Notes: generated from the sequence alone by a model not told the origin. Positions 6,415 through 15,049 are shown, numbered from the stretch's first letter. The stretch: 16,973 nucleotides of DNA from Avimonoglobus sp965151315 (GCA_965151315.1 CBCTZG010000058.1:1-16973), one strand, 5' to 3'. Translations and numbers: made by a program.

Positions 6415-7662
6415 TTACTTTTCCGCTGTGGCCTGCGCGGTGTCCACAATGACAATAATCTCTAACGGGCGGCGTTCATCCGCGTTTGTCACTGTTACAG
6501 TCAAATTCTGGTACTGAAAACTGTCGCCAAGCACAGGTACGCGCTCCAGCTGTTCCATAACCCAGCCGCCTACCGTGCTGCTTTCAATTTCCTCGTCAAT
6601 GGCAAACAGCTCAAACATTTTGGCAATGCTGGCATTGCAGGAAATCCGATAACAGTTGGCAGATATTTCTGTAAATTCCTGGGTCACAACATCGTGCTCA
6701 TCCCAAATCTCCCCGACAAGCTCTTCAATAATATCCTCTAAGGTCACAATTCCCACTGTACCGCCGTATTCGTCGGTAACAATGGCTAGGTGTGACTTTT
6801 TCTGCTGCAAAAGCCTTAACAGATCGGAAATCTGCATCTGCTCCAAAACGTAAACCGCCGGTTTTATGGCCTGCTCTAATGGATCGCCCTGCCCCAGCAC
6901 CTGATAATAAAAATCCTTCATATTCAAGACACCGGTAATGCTGTCGATCGTATCATTGAACACCGGCAGCCGGGACAGCCTGGACTCTTTGAACACCTTG
7001 TCGATCTCCGCTGGTGTACTGTCCATCTGCACAGCGATCACATCTACCCGGGGAATCAAAATATCTGAGACCTCCAGATCATAAAACTCAATGGCGTTTT
7101 TCAGCAGTTCGCCCTCATTATCGTTGATCCCGCCCTCATTTTGCGCTTCTTCTACCAGTGTCAGCAGCTCTTCCTCTGTAATGCTCCTGTCATTTTTGGC
7201 CTTGAATATCCTTGAAATCAGGCGCTTGATTAAGGAGAACAAAAAATTCAGCGGGGTAAATAGGATGCAAAGAACATTCAAAAAAGGCGCGGAAAACATG
7301 GCAAATTCCTCCGGAGATTCCTTTGCCATGCTTTTGGGGCCGATCTCGCCAAAAATCAATACCGCTACCGTCATCACCACAGTGGATATAGCTACGCCGT
7401 TTTTTGGAAAATATACCACAAACAGAGCGGTTGCCAGGGATGTAGACATAATATTGACAATATTGTTCCCGATCAGAATCGTTGAAAGGATACTGTCAAA
7501 TTTGTCGCAGAGTGCCAGCGTAAGCTGGGCCCGCTTGTTGCCGTTGTTGGCAAGATTTTTAATCCGGATCCTGTTCAAGGAAGTAAACGCTGTTTCCGTG
7601 GCGCTGAAATAGGCCGAAAATATGATCAGTACAACTAACGCAATAATTGTCGCGTTATTCAT
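6415..7662 (-). CDS. CNNM/CorC (hemolysin C-like) membrane protein with CBS pair
   Basis: A 415-residue protein of the CNNM/HlyC-CorC family, whose members are linked to Mg2+ and other divalent cation export; the term hemolysin is historical. Layout: an N-terminal DUF21/CNNM membrane domain with four hydrophobic helices (about 5-165) containing SAYFSATETAFTSLNR and FGEIGPKSMAKESPEE, then a CBS-domain pair (about 195-320: DILIPRVDVIAVQMD, SRLPVFND, ITGVLNMKDF, LAIVTDEYGGTVGIVTLEDI), and a C-terminal CorC/HlyC transporter-associated domain (about 335-410, TVGGWVMEQL). The frame opens at 7707, but the ATG at 7662 has GGAGGA eight bases upstream and starts at the family N-terminus; the extra codons would cross the upstream terminator. 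It stands between two terminators. Substrate cannot be told from sequence. Confidence 0.92.
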   Translation of the reverse strand: MNNATIIALVVLIIFSAYFSATETAFTSLNRIRIKNLANNGNKRAQLTLALCDKFDSILSTILIGNNIVNIMSTSLATALFVVYFPKNGVAISTVVMTVAVLIFGEIGPKSMAKESPEEFAMFSAPFLNVLCILFTPLNFLFSLIKRLISRIFKAKNDRSITEEELLTLVEEAQNEGGINDNEGELLKNAIEFYDLEVSDILIPRVDVIAVQMDSTPAEIDKVFKESRLSRLPVFNDTIDSITGVLNMKDFYYQVLGQGDPLEQAIKPAVYVLEQMQISDLLRLLQQKKSHLAIVTDEYGGTVGIVTLEDIIEELVGEIWDEHDVVTQEFTEISANCYRISCNASIAKMFELFAIDEEIESSTVGGWVMEQLERVPVLGDSFQYQNLTVTVTNADERRPLEIIVIVDTAQATAEK

Positions 7663-7680
7663 GCGGAAATTCCTCCATTT

Positions 7681-7708
7681 AAACAAAATGCGGGAAAACT
7701 CCCGCATT
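7681..7708 (-). terminator. Terminator after the DUF1858 gene
   Basis: A 9-bp stem, AATGCGGGA (7687-7695) with TCCCGCATT (7700-7708), four-base loop, and TTTTGTTT on the minus strand (7681-7688). It begins four bases after the DUF1858 stop at 7712 and ends only about six bases before the ribosome site of the CNNM gene, so it separates the ftsH unit from the next gene. Confidence 0.75.
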
Positions 7709-7711
7709 CCA

Positions 7712-7918
7712 TTATTGCTTCGCGGCTAAAAACGCATTGATGTCATTCACCAGCTGATCAGCATCCGCGCCGTGTACCATACATGCCTGCTCAATGCTCT
7801 CTCCGCTGGCAGACGGGCAGCCCAGGCAGTGCATCCCCATATCCAGGAAAAACTTTGCCGTTTCTGCGTCCATCTGTAAAACTTCCATAATGATCATGTC
7901 TTTTGTTACTTTTTTCAT
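7712..7918 (-). CDS. DUF1858 domain small redox-type protein
   Basis: A 68-residue protein made of one DUF1858 domain, also described as the hybrid-cluster-protein-associated redox disulfide domain. The pattern KVTKDMIIMEVLQMDAETAK, then MGMHCLGCPSASGESIEQAC, is the family signature; CLGC gives a CxxC pair near residues 31-34 and a third Cys follows at 46. Such domains are found alone, in ScdA/RIC-type proteins and next to redox enzymes; the exact function is unknown. The ATG at 7918 overlaps the ftsH stop (ATGA) and its AAGGAG lies in the last ftsH codons, so it is probably translated together with FtsH. A terminator follows. Confidence 0.88.
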   Translation of the reverse strand: MKKVTKDMIIMEVLQMDAETAKFFLDMGMHCLGCPSASGESIEQACMVHGADADQLVNDINAFLAAKQ

Positions 7919-9759
7919 TGTAATTTCTCCTTTTTATGATTGATTAAATTTTGAAAAAGTTCTTCAAACTCCGCCTCTGTTAAGGTTTCCTGCTGCAGCA
8001 AAGCCTGCGTGACCGCCTCTAAGATATCCATGTTGTCCTTTAGCATAGTCTCAGCCTTGTGATACTGTTCTTCAATGATCCGCCGGACCTCCGCGTCAAT
8101 TTCAGCGGCCGTCTTTTCTGAAAACGCTTTCGAATGCCCATAGTCCCGGCCCAGGAATACCTCTTCCTCTGTGTCATAGCATACCGGGCCGATAGCGTCG
8201 CTCATGCCGTATTTTGCCACCATATCCCGGGCGATCTGCGTCGCCTGCTTAATGTCGCTGGACGCACCTGTGTTTTTATCCCCAAATATCAGCTGCTCGG
8301 CCACACGGCCGCCCATATCCACAATGATACTATTGAGCATTTCTGTTTTCGACTGGTACATCACGTCTTCCTTGGGGACATTCATGGTATACCCGCCGGC
8401 CCGGCCCCGGGGGATAATGGAAACCTGATGTACCCGGGCGTTTTGATCCACCAGCTTCGTCAAAACCGCATGCCCCGCTTCATGATAGGCCGTGATTTTC
8501 TTTTCCCGCTCCGTCACAATCCTAGATTTTTTCTCCGCCCCCATCATGACCTTGATGTTGGCGTCTTCGATATCTTGGTTATCGATCCAGATCTTATTCC
8601 GCCGGGCAGCAAAAATAGACGCTTCATTCATTAGGTTTTCCAGATCCGCACCGGTATATCCTACGGTCACTTTGGCAATTTTACCCAGATCTACCTCGCT
8701 GGACAGCGGCTTATTTTTCGCGTGGACCTGCAAAATTTCCTCCCGACCCTTAACGTCCGGCCGGTAAACTACTACCTGCCGGTCAAACCGGCCTGGCCGC
8801 AGCAGCGCCGGGTCTAAAATATCCGGCCGGTTGGTGGCCGCCATCATAATGATGCCTTCATTCTCACCAAAGCCGTCCATTTCCACCAGAAGCTGATTCA
8901 AGGTCTGCTCCCGCTCGTCATGGCCGCCGCCCATACCGGCGCCCCGCTTTCGGCCTACCGCGTCGATCTCATCAATAAAAATGATACAGGGCTTCGATTT
9001 TTTCGCCTGCTCAAACAAATCCCGAACCCGGGAAGCGCCTACGCCTACATACAGTTCAACGAAATCCGAGCCGCTGATGGAGAAAAACGGAACACCCGCC
9101 TCGCCGGCTACCGCCTTGGCAAGCAATGTCTTCCCTGTACCCGGCGGCCCGACTAAAAGCACACCCTTAGGAATCCTTGCCCCCAGTGAAATAAATTTAT
9201 CCGGATTCCGCAGGAATTCCACGAGCTCTTTGAGCTCTTCCTTTTCCTCCTCGGCGCCGGCCACGTCCTCAAAGCTGACCTTCCTGCTGTCGCCGGCCGA
9301 AAGGCGCGCCCGGCTTTTGGTAAAGCCGCCCGCCCGGTTCGCGCCGCCCTGTCGGAGCATGACGATCAGAAAAATAATGATGCCGCCAAAAGCGATCAAA
9401 GGCATGATAATTGACCACCAGGGGATCCCCGGCTCCGCCACCTCGTAGGAAAGCGTTCCAGCGGCGATCTGACTGGACATTTCATACCCAACGTCCTGCT
9501 GCAAAACCTCCACAGAAGGGATCTGCACATTATACTGCTTCGTCTTGTTTTTACTTCGATAGCCGTCAGCCAATGTCACTGTAGCCGAATTAGAATCTAC
9601 CTTCAGCTTTGCCACCTGCCCCGCTTTAATAGAGGTGATCAGGTCTGAATAGATTTCTTTATCCTGCGGTTTTAAATATGTCGATACCATCGAATAGATC
9701 ATAACGACAATCGCAATCATGAGTACCCAGGAGCCTATTGTCTTGATTTTATCCTGCAA
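7915..9759 (-). CDS. ftsH: ATP-dependent zinc metalloprotease FtsH
   Basis: FtsH is the membrane-anchored AAA+ protease that degrades misfolded membrane proteins and regulators. The 614-residue protein shows a first membrane helix (about 10-28), an outer domain, a second helix (115-134), AAA+ Walker A GPPGTGKT (204-211), Walker B IIFIDEID (259-266), the second region of homology ATNRPDILDPALLRPGRFDR (308-327), the zinc site HEAGH (426-430) and a C-terminal coiled region. The frame opens at an ATG at 9825 inside tilS, but the TTG at 9757-9759 has GGGAGG seven bases upstream and matches the family start (LQDKIKTIGSW), so a TTG start is preferred. It follows tilS directly and is coupled to the DUF1858 gene. 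Confidence 0.95.
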   Translation of the reverse strand: MQDKIKTIGSWVLMIAIVVMIYSMVSTYLKPQDKEIYSDLITSIKAGQVAKLKVDSNSATVTLADGYRSKNKTKQYNVQIPSVEVLQQDVGYEMSSQIAAGTLSYEVAEPGIPWWSIIMPLIAFGGIIIFLIVMLRQGGANRAGGFTKSRARLSAGDSRKVSFEDVAGAEEEKEELKELVEFLRNPDKFISLGARIPKGVLLVGPPGTGKTLLAKAVAGEAGVPFFSISGSDFVELYVGVGASRVRDLFEQAKKSKPCIIFIDEIDAVGRKRGAGMGGGHDEREQTLNQLLVEMDGFGENEGIIMMAATNRPDILDPALLRPGRFDRQVVVYRPDVKGREEILQVHAKNKPLSSEVDLGKIAKVTVGYTGADLENLMNEASIFAARRNKIWIDNQDIEDANIKVMMGAEKKSRIVTEREKKITAYHEAGHAVLTKLVDQNARVHQVSIIPRGRAGGYTMNVPKEDVMYQSKTEMLNSIIVDMGGRVAEQLIFGDKNTGASSDIKQATQIARDMVAKYGMSDAIGPVCYDTEEEVFLGRDYGHSKAFSEKTAAEIDAEVRRIIEEQYHKAETMLKDNMDILEAVTQALLQQETLTEAEFEELFQNLINHKKEKLQ

Positions 9760-9785
9760 TACTTTCCCTCCCTTGCTCCATATAC

Positions 9786-9819
9786 ATGATAGTGTATCAT
9801 ATTTCCGAATAAATTTCAA
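9786..9819 (-). promoter_or_regulatory. Probable ftsH promoter with palindrome over the -10 box
   Basis: On the minus strand TTGAAA (9814-9819), 17 bases, then TACACT (9791-9796), located across the last codons of tilS. The perfect inverted repeat ATGATA-CAC-TATCAT (9786-9800) covers the -10 box and could be an operator or a short hairpin at the transcript start. The -10 box is imperfect (4 of 6). Confidence 0.5.
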
Positions 9820-11152
9820 CCGCATAATTGCGTTTTTTATCCTTTTTTGCGCAAAACCGCCGGTCCCGCCGGTATCCCGCCACCCAAACCAAATCCTCGC
9901 CGCAAAACAAAAGCGGGACCTGATCCCGGATATTGCGGGAGACTTTTCGGTCGGTAAAGAAATCGGAAAGCCGTTTTCGCCCGGTCATTCCCACAGGATA
10001 AAAAAAATCTCCGGGTCTTCTCGTGCGGACGTACAGCACCGCGTCGTCTGGAAAAGCGCAGTAAATTTTCGTTTTTGTATCTGTCCCCAGCCGGTCGCAT
10101 GGGCTGATCCGAATCATTCGGCCGGTTCCGGGAATCACCGTATCCTGTCCGATTTCCACCGGTACGCAGTAGTCCTGCAGCCTTATACGACTCAAAAGCC
10201 GCAGCTTTCCATATTCTACTGCCGCGTCGGTATTTCTCGGCAGCTGGATTCTGCTTCCTGTTTTCCCCTGCGCCGCCAGCCGCAGCACCGCCTCTACATG
10301 GACAGCCTGCAGGTTTTCCGGGCATCCATGAAAAGTCCGCCACAAAATCTGCACGACCCGCCGGCGGATGGCTGGCGCCATGGCCTGGAGGCTGGAAAGC
10401 TCCAGCTGAAAATCCTGTACTGCTTTATTATATGCTTCCTGGGCCGCAGCATTCAAAAATTTTTCATCCTCCGCCAGAATCTGCGCATTTTTTGTAATGT
10501 TTTTGCAAACGGCCGGATTGATCTGCCGGAGCTGCGGCAGGATACGCAGCCGGAGCTTATTGCGGGTATAGATATCCGAGAAATTGGTTTCGTCCACGAC
10601 ATACTGCAGCCCCCGTTCCCGGCAATAGGCTTCAATTTCCGTCTTTTCAAGATCTAAAAGCGGCCGGATCACGCCGTCTGCCCGTGCATAGGGAATGCCG
10701 CAAAGGCCGGCCAGACCGCTGCCCCGGATCAAGTGCAAGAGGACGGATTCCGCCGCGTCGTCCTGGTTATGTGCCGTAGCGATTTTATTGATCCCTTTTT
10801 CTGTCTGGACCCGCTGGAAAAAGGCATACCGGAGCTCCCGCCCGGCTAGCTCTGCGGATATTCCCCGCCGCTTCCGATAGCCTTCTACGTCCACGCTTTC
10901 CACAAAGCACGGGATTTCACGCCGCCGGCACAAGTCCTCCACAAAGGCCTGATCCCGGCCGGCGGTCTCCCGCAGATTATGATTCACATGGGCGCAAAAC
11001 AACAAAAAACCGTATTTTTCCTGCAGACGGCACAAAATATCCAGCAAGGCCACAGAGTCGCTCCCGCCGGATACGGCTGCTAAAATACGGTCGTTTTTTT
11101 CAATTAAATGTTGCTTTTGGATGGTTTCTTCCGTTTTTTTTAAAATATCCAT
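9797..11152 (-). CDS. tilS: tRNA(Ile)-lysidine synthase TilS
   Basis: TilS uses ATP and lysine to convert the wobble cytidine of the CAU-anticodon isoleucine tRNA to lysidine, so that it reads AUA; it is usually essential. The 451-residue protein has the PP-loop SGGSDS (28-33), HVNHNLR (55-61), GRELRY near 104, ATAHNQDDAAE (125-135), RGSGLAGLCGI near 143 and DETNFSDIYTRNKLR. The C-terminal TilS domain is present (RPGDFFYPVGMTGRKRLSDF, VWVAGYRRDRRF). The ATG at 11152 overlaps the dnaB stop by one base (TAATG); an upstream in-frame start at 11209 lies inside dnaB and is not needed. The gene is followed by ftsH, without the hpt gene often found between them. Confidence 0.95.
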   Translation of the reverse strand: MDILKKTEETIQKQHLIEKNDRILAAVSGGSDSVALLDILCRLQEKYGFLLFCAHVNHNLRETAGRDQAFVEDLCRRREIPCFVESVDVEGYRKRRGISAELAGRELRYAFFQRVQTEKGINKIATAHNQDDAAESVLLHLIRGSGLAGLCGIPYARADGVIRPLLDLEKTEIEAYCRERGLQYVVDETNFSDIYTRNKLRLRILPQLRQINPAVCKNITKNAQILAEDEKFLNAAAQEAYNKAVQDFQLELSSLQAMAPAIRRRVVQILWRTFHGCPENLQAVHVEAVLRLAAQGKTGSRIQLPRNTDAAVEYGKLRLLSRIRLQDYCVPVEIGQDTVIPGTGRMIRISPCDRLGTDTKTKIYCAFPDDAVLYVRTRRPGDFFYPVGMTGRKRLSDFFTDRKVSRNIRDQVPLLFCGEDLVWVAGYRRDRRFCAKKDKKRNYAVEIYSEI

Positions 11153-12495
11153 TATTCTTCCTGGGCTGTATAATCCACATTGACAAACTTGGTATATTTT
11201 CCCTGCCATCCCAGCTTAAACATGCCGGTCTCGCCGCTTCTCTGCTTGGCAATGATACATTCAGCCATATTTTTTTCTTCCGAATCCTTATTGTAATAGT
11301 CGTCCCGGTACAAAAACATAACGATGTCGGCATCCTGCTCAATGGACCCGGATTCCCGCAGGTCGGAAAGCATAGGCCGTTTATCTCCCCGAGATTCTAC
11401 AGTTCTGGACAGCTGGGACAGTGCGATTACAGGGATATCCAGCTCCTTAGCCAGAATTTTTAAGGAACGGGAAATTTCCGCGATTTCATTCTGCCGGTTA
11501 TCACTGCGGCCGCCCGACTGCATCAGCTGCAAATAGTCGATGATCACCAGCCCCAGCTTTTTCGTCTGCTTCAGCCGCCGGCACTTGGCCCGGATTTCCG
11601 AAACAGTAATCGAGGCCGTATCGTCAATAAAAATCGGCGCCAGGGCCACCTTATCCACTACAGAACCGATCTGCTGCCAGTCCTCCCCGGTAAAATCTCC
11701 CACCCGGACAGCATGGGAATCCACTAAGGCCTGACTGCATAAAATCCGGTTGACAATCATGCTTTTGGACATTTCTAGGTTAAATATCGCCACAGGTACG
11801 CCGTCCTGGATAGCCGCATACTCCGCGATATTTACCGCAAAGCTGGATTTGCCCATGCCCGGCCGCCCGGCGATAATGATCAGCTCTCCGCCGTGCAGGC
11901 CGCCTGTCCTGCGGTTCAGTTCGTCAAAGCCCGTGGATACGCCGGTAAGCTTGCCCTGGTTCAGCGCGGATTCTACCATATCCTGGTAGGCAGTCATGAG
12001 TACCTCCTGGATCGGCACAATATCATTTTGCTCCTTTTCAGCGGATACGCCGAAAATCAGCTGCTCCGACTGCTCTAAAATCCGTTCCAGGTTATCGCTT
12101 TCGCTGTACGCCATGTCCGAAATAGCCGACGACGACTTGATCAGCCGACGCAAAACTGCCTTTTCCTTAATGATTTTCGCGTAATATTCCGTATTCCCCG
12201 TTGTGGCCACACTGACTGCCGCTGTACTGAGATATTCCAGGCCGCCAACCGCGTCTAACTGATCCTTCTGCCGCAGCCGGTCAGAAACAGTCACCACGTC
12301 TACCGGTACGTTTTCGTTAAACAACTCCATGATAACCGCATAAATATAGCGGTTTTGTTCAAAATAAAAATCCGCCGGCTTGATAATCTCCGCAGAAGCC
12401 GCCACACTTTTGTCACTGGTCAGCGCGCTGCCGATGACAGAAATTTCCGCTTCCCGGTTGTGGGGCATGACCCGTTCCATATTCAATTCCGCCAC
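11152..12495 (-). CDS. dnaB: Replicative DNA helicase DnaB
   Basis: The hexameric 5'-3' helicase of the replication fork (called DnaC in Bacillus). The 447-residue protein has the N-terminal primase-binding domain starting at PHNREAEISVIGSAL (11-25), a linker, and a RecA-like motor with Walker A GRPGMGKSS (210-218), EMSK (241-244), Walker B LVIIDYLQLM (316-325), SRSLKILAKELDIPVIALSQ and LRESGSIEQDADIVMFLYRD (379-398). The start codon is GTG at 12495, with AGGAGG eight bases upstream; the next ATG is five codons later. It lies 32 bases after rplI, the usual Firmicutes neighbour, and its stop overlaps tilS. No intein or insertion interrupts the motor domain. Confidence 0.96.
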   Translation of the reverse strand: MAELNMERVMPHNREAEISVIGSALTSDKSVAASAEIIKPADFYFEQNRYIYAVIMELFNENVPVDVVTVSDRLRQKDQLDAVGGLEYLSTAAVSVATTGNTEYYAKIIKEKAVLRRLIKSSSAISDMAYSESDNLERILEQSEQLIFGVSAEKEQNDIVPIQEVLMTAYQDMVESALNQGKLTGVSTGFDELNRRTGGLHGGELIIIAGRPGMGKSSFAVNIAEYAAIQDGVPVAIFNLEMSKSMIVNRILCSQALVDSHAVRVGDFTGEDWQQIGSVVDKVALAPIFIDDTASITVSEIRAKCRRLKQTKKLGLVIIDYLQLMQSGGRSDNRQNEIAEISRSLKILAKELDIPVIALSQLSRTVESRGDKRPMLSDLRESGSIEQDADIVMFLYRDDYYNKDSEEKNMAECIIAKQRSGETGMFKLGWQGKYTKFVNVDYTAQEE

Positions 12496-12527
12496 CGGAT
12501 CCGCCTCCTTTTCAACTCAAACGCCGG

Positions 12528-12974
12528 TTACTGATTCTCTACTACGACCTTCAGCTTTGCCGAAACTCCTGTATAGACCTTAATTTCCACCTCTGTAGTG
12601 CCCAGGGTCTTGATTCCTTCCGGCAGCACAAATTTTTTCTTGTCCAGTTTGATATGATGCTGCATTGTCAGCGCTTCCGCCACATCTTTTGAGGTGATGG
12701 ATCCGAAAAGCTTACCGTTTTCCCCGGCCTTTGCGGTAAGCCTGACTGTGACTTCCCCAATCTTTTTTGCCGTTTCCTGGGCTTCCTCCAGTTCTACCTT
12801 TTTCCGGTAGGCTTCAGACTCCTGTTTGCCCTGCATAATGTTAATATTTTCTTTTGTAGCCTCTTTGGCCAGCTTTTTCGGCAGGAGGAAATTCCGGGCG
12901 TAGCCATCGGATACGTCGACTAGTTGGCCTTTCTTTCCCTGTCCCTTCACATCTTGGTTTAAAATTACTTTCAT
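12528..12974 (-). CDS. rplI: 50S ribosomal protein bL9
   Basis: bL9 binds 23S rRNA and stretches out from the large subunit by a long helix. The 148 residues are the standard length. The N-terminal domain reads MKVILNQDVKGQGKKGQLVD followed by VSDGYARNFLLPKKLA, the PROSITE-type L9 signature; the connecting helix is about residues 42-75; the C-terminal domain contains GKLFGSITSKDVAEAL. The ATG at 12974 has AAAGGTG upstream. It follows gdpP by 15 bases and precedes dnaB, the conserved order in this phylum. Confidence 0.97.
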   Translation of the reverse strand: MKVILNQDVKGQGKKGQLVDVSDGYARNFLLPKKLAKEATKENINIMQGKQESEAYRKKVELEEAQETAKKIGEVTVRLTAKAGENGKLFGSITSKDVAEALTMQHHIKLDKKKFVLPEGIKTLGTTEVEIKVYTGVSAKLKVVVENQ

Positions 12975-12989
12975 CGTGACACACCTTTC

Positions 12990-14999
12990 TCACTCTGCTG
13001 TATTTTCTTCGATATATTCTTCAATCGCCCGTTTCAGGCGGATACTGACCTCAAATGGCGAGAAGCCCCGCACCTGGGCGCCAGCCACCGTCATATGCCC
13101 GCCGCCGCCAAGCTTTTCCATGATAACCTGAACATTGACCTCTCCATAGGACCGGGCGCTGATATACACTGTATTGTCCATGGGATAGATCACATAGGCA
13201 GCCCGAACGCCGTTGATATTCATCAGGCTGTCCGCCGCCTGGGAAGCAAGAACCCGGATATTGCTGTACTCCACCGTGCTGATGGCAATAATCATGTTAT
13301 CCTTGAAAAATTCCGCGCTTTTTTCGATTTCAATCCTATGGATATAATCGTCTTTGTCCACGTTGAACAGCTTTTTAACCTCCACCGTGTTCAAGCCGTA
13401 GCGGCGCAGATACGAAGCCGCTTCAAAGGTCCTTACGCCCGTTTTAGTGATAAAATTCTTCGTATCCATCAGGATCCCCACATACAGAGCGCTGGCCTCA
13501 AAGGTGGACATTTTCCGGTTGTCATCTACATACTGCAAAATTTCCGTAGCCATTTCGCAGGTAGAAGATGCGTATGGTTCATGATATGTCAGGGAACTGT
13601 TTTCAATAAATTCCGTGCTCCGCCGATGATGGTCGATCAGCACGATTTTATTGGCCAGCTTCAAAAGCTCCGGGCACGGGAGCATAGACGGCCTATGGGT
13701 ATCCAAAATCACCAATAATGTCTTATCCGTGACCAGTTCCTGCGCTGTCGCGTTGTTGATCAGCATCCCTTCATATTCCGGGGTGGCCCGAACTACATCG
13801 ACCAGCTTTTTCACCGCAGGTGAATTATCGTACACAATATAGGGGCGCTTGCCCAAGCTGCGCACCGCGCGCTGCAAGCCCACCGCCGCGCCGAAGCTGT
13901 CAAAATCCGCGTTGCTGTGTCCCATGAAAATGACCTTGTCCGCATGGGTAATAAAGTCTTTAAAGGCCACCGCAAACGCCCTGGTTTTAACCCGTGTGCT
14001 TTTTTCATAATCCTTTGTTTTGCCGCCGTAGAAGTTAAACTGCGTTTCATCCTTAATTGCCGCCTGGTCGCCGCCGCGGCCCCAGACCATATCAATCGCC
14101 GCCCGGGCGTACATTTCATTTTCCCAGATATGCCCGCCGGTACCAATCCCAATACTAATTGTGATTGGGATTTTGATCGCTTCTCCAATCGAACGCACCT
14201 TATCCAGCACATCAAACTTATTGCGGATATAATGCTTCAGGAACTGGTGCTCAAAAATAACAATATACCGATCCCGCTCTGTCTTTTTTGAAACTCCCTT
14301 GCTCTCCGCTACCCATTTGCCAATATAGCTGTTAAGCTTAGCCATATTTTCCTGATACTGCGCATCGTCCATTTTCTGAAAAATCTCATCATAATTATCA
14401 ATTGTGATAATCGCAACGTCTGGCTTTTCAGAATCATAGGTATCCTGCAGGGCTTCGATCTCCGTCCGGTCAATAAAATATAGCAGTACGGAGTAAACAG
14501 GATTCCCTTTATCGTCGGTAATGGTGTTATTTTTGATAATGTTCCCCACCACATTATAGTGCCTGCTGCCATAAGACGCCTGCACATTGATTTCATCAAC
14601 GGCCTTTAAAATCTCTGACCACTTCAGCTCCGGCATGATGTTGGAAAGCTTGATCCCATATGGGTCGCTGTTGCTGATCATATCCGCGAACTGATCGTTA
14701 TACCACATAATCTGCCCGTCAATACTCAACACCGCCATGGGCAGCGGGAACCGGCTGATGGCGTCATTGGCCATTGTATTGCTGGTACTGGTGACCATAT
14801 CAATATACTCGGCCATATCCCTGGCCTTATTTTTATTAACCAGCACAAAGTAGACCGTGAGCAGCAGGCTGAACCCAATTTCCACTGTGCCCAGCAGACG
14901 ATTATCGTTAACCACGGTAAACGCGCCGATGATCAGGAAAAACAATATGCTCAAAACTATACCAAACATAGCGGAATGGCGGCTGTATCGCTTTTTCAT
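12990..14999 (-). CDS. gdpP: Cyclic-di-AMP phosphodiesterase GdpP
   Basis: GdpP hydrolyses the second messenger c-di-AMP to pApA and so affects potassium balance, cell-wall stress and beta-lactam tolerance. The 669-residue protein has two membrane helices (about 11-30 and 38-54), a PAS-type domain (about 80-180), a degenerate GGDEF domain (about 190-320, with GRGGDQAAIK at 307-316), the DHH domain (GHSNADFDSFG 360-370, LDTHRPS 432-438, DHHRR 456-460) and DHHA1 (GGGGHMTVAGA 631-641). All metal-binding motifs seem intact. The frame opens at 15035, but the ATG at 14999 follows GGGAGG and gives the usual N-terminus; the earlier start lies in the leader. It heads the unit gdpP-rplI-dnaB-tilS. Confidence 0.95.
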   Translation of the reverse strand: MKKRYSRHSAMFGIVLSILFFLIIGAFTVVNDNRLLGTVEIGFSLLLTVYFVLVNKNKARDMAEYIDMVTSTSNTMANDAISRFPLPMAVLSIDGQIMWYNDQFADMISNSDPYGIKLSNIMPELKWSEILKAVDEINVQASYGSRHYNVVGNIIKNNTITDDKGNPVYSVLLYFIDRTEIEALQDTYDSEKPDVAIITIDNYDEIFQKMDDAQYQENMAKLNSYIGKWVAESKGVSKKTERDRYIVIFEHQFLKHYIRNKFDVLDKVRSIGEAIKIPITISIGIGTGGHIWENEMYARAAIDMVWGRGGDQAAIKDETQFNFYGGKTKDYEKSTRVKTRAFAVAFKDFITHADKVIFMGHSNADFDSFGAAVGLQRAVRSLGKRPYIVYDNSPAVKKLVDVVRATPEYEGMLINNATAQELVTDKTLLVILDTHRPSMLPCPELLKLANKIVLIDHHRRSTEFIENSSLTYHEPYASSTCEMATEILQYVDDNRKMSTFEASALYVGILMDTKNFITKTGVRTFEAASYLRRYGLNTVEVKKLFNVDKDDYIHRIEIEKSAEFFKDNMIIAISTVEYSNIRVLASQAADSLMNINGVRAAYVIYPMDNTVYISARSYGEVNVQVIMEKLGGGGHMTVAGAQVRGFSPFEVSIRLKRAIEEYIEENTAE

Positions 15000-15009
15000 A
15001 TTTCCTCCC

Positions 15010-15022
15010 GCGCGAAACGCGC
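15010..15022 (-). promoter_or_regulatory. GC-only hairpin next to the gdpP ribosome site
   Basis: On the minus strand GCGCG-TTT-CGCGC forms a five-base-pair GC stem with a three-base loop, directly followed by GGGAGG and the gdpP ATG. It could affect ribosome access or 5' stability. No known riboswitch shape is visible in this short leader. Confidence 0.4.
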
Positions 15023-15049
15023 ACAATACAATCATTATATTATTTTGTT

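Noticed and set aside
6196..6465. Plus-strand frame of 89 codons with a hydrophobic N-terminus
   Set aside because: It overlaps the 3' end of the CNNM gene by 51 bases, lies across a minus-strand terminator, has no well-spaced ribosome site for its first ATG and no family likeness; an 81-codon frame overlaps it. Probably chance.
9760..9825. ATG start for ftsH at 9825
   Set aside because: It lies inside tilS, has no ribosome site, and adds residues not found in the family; the TTG at 9759 has GGGAGG seven bases upstream.
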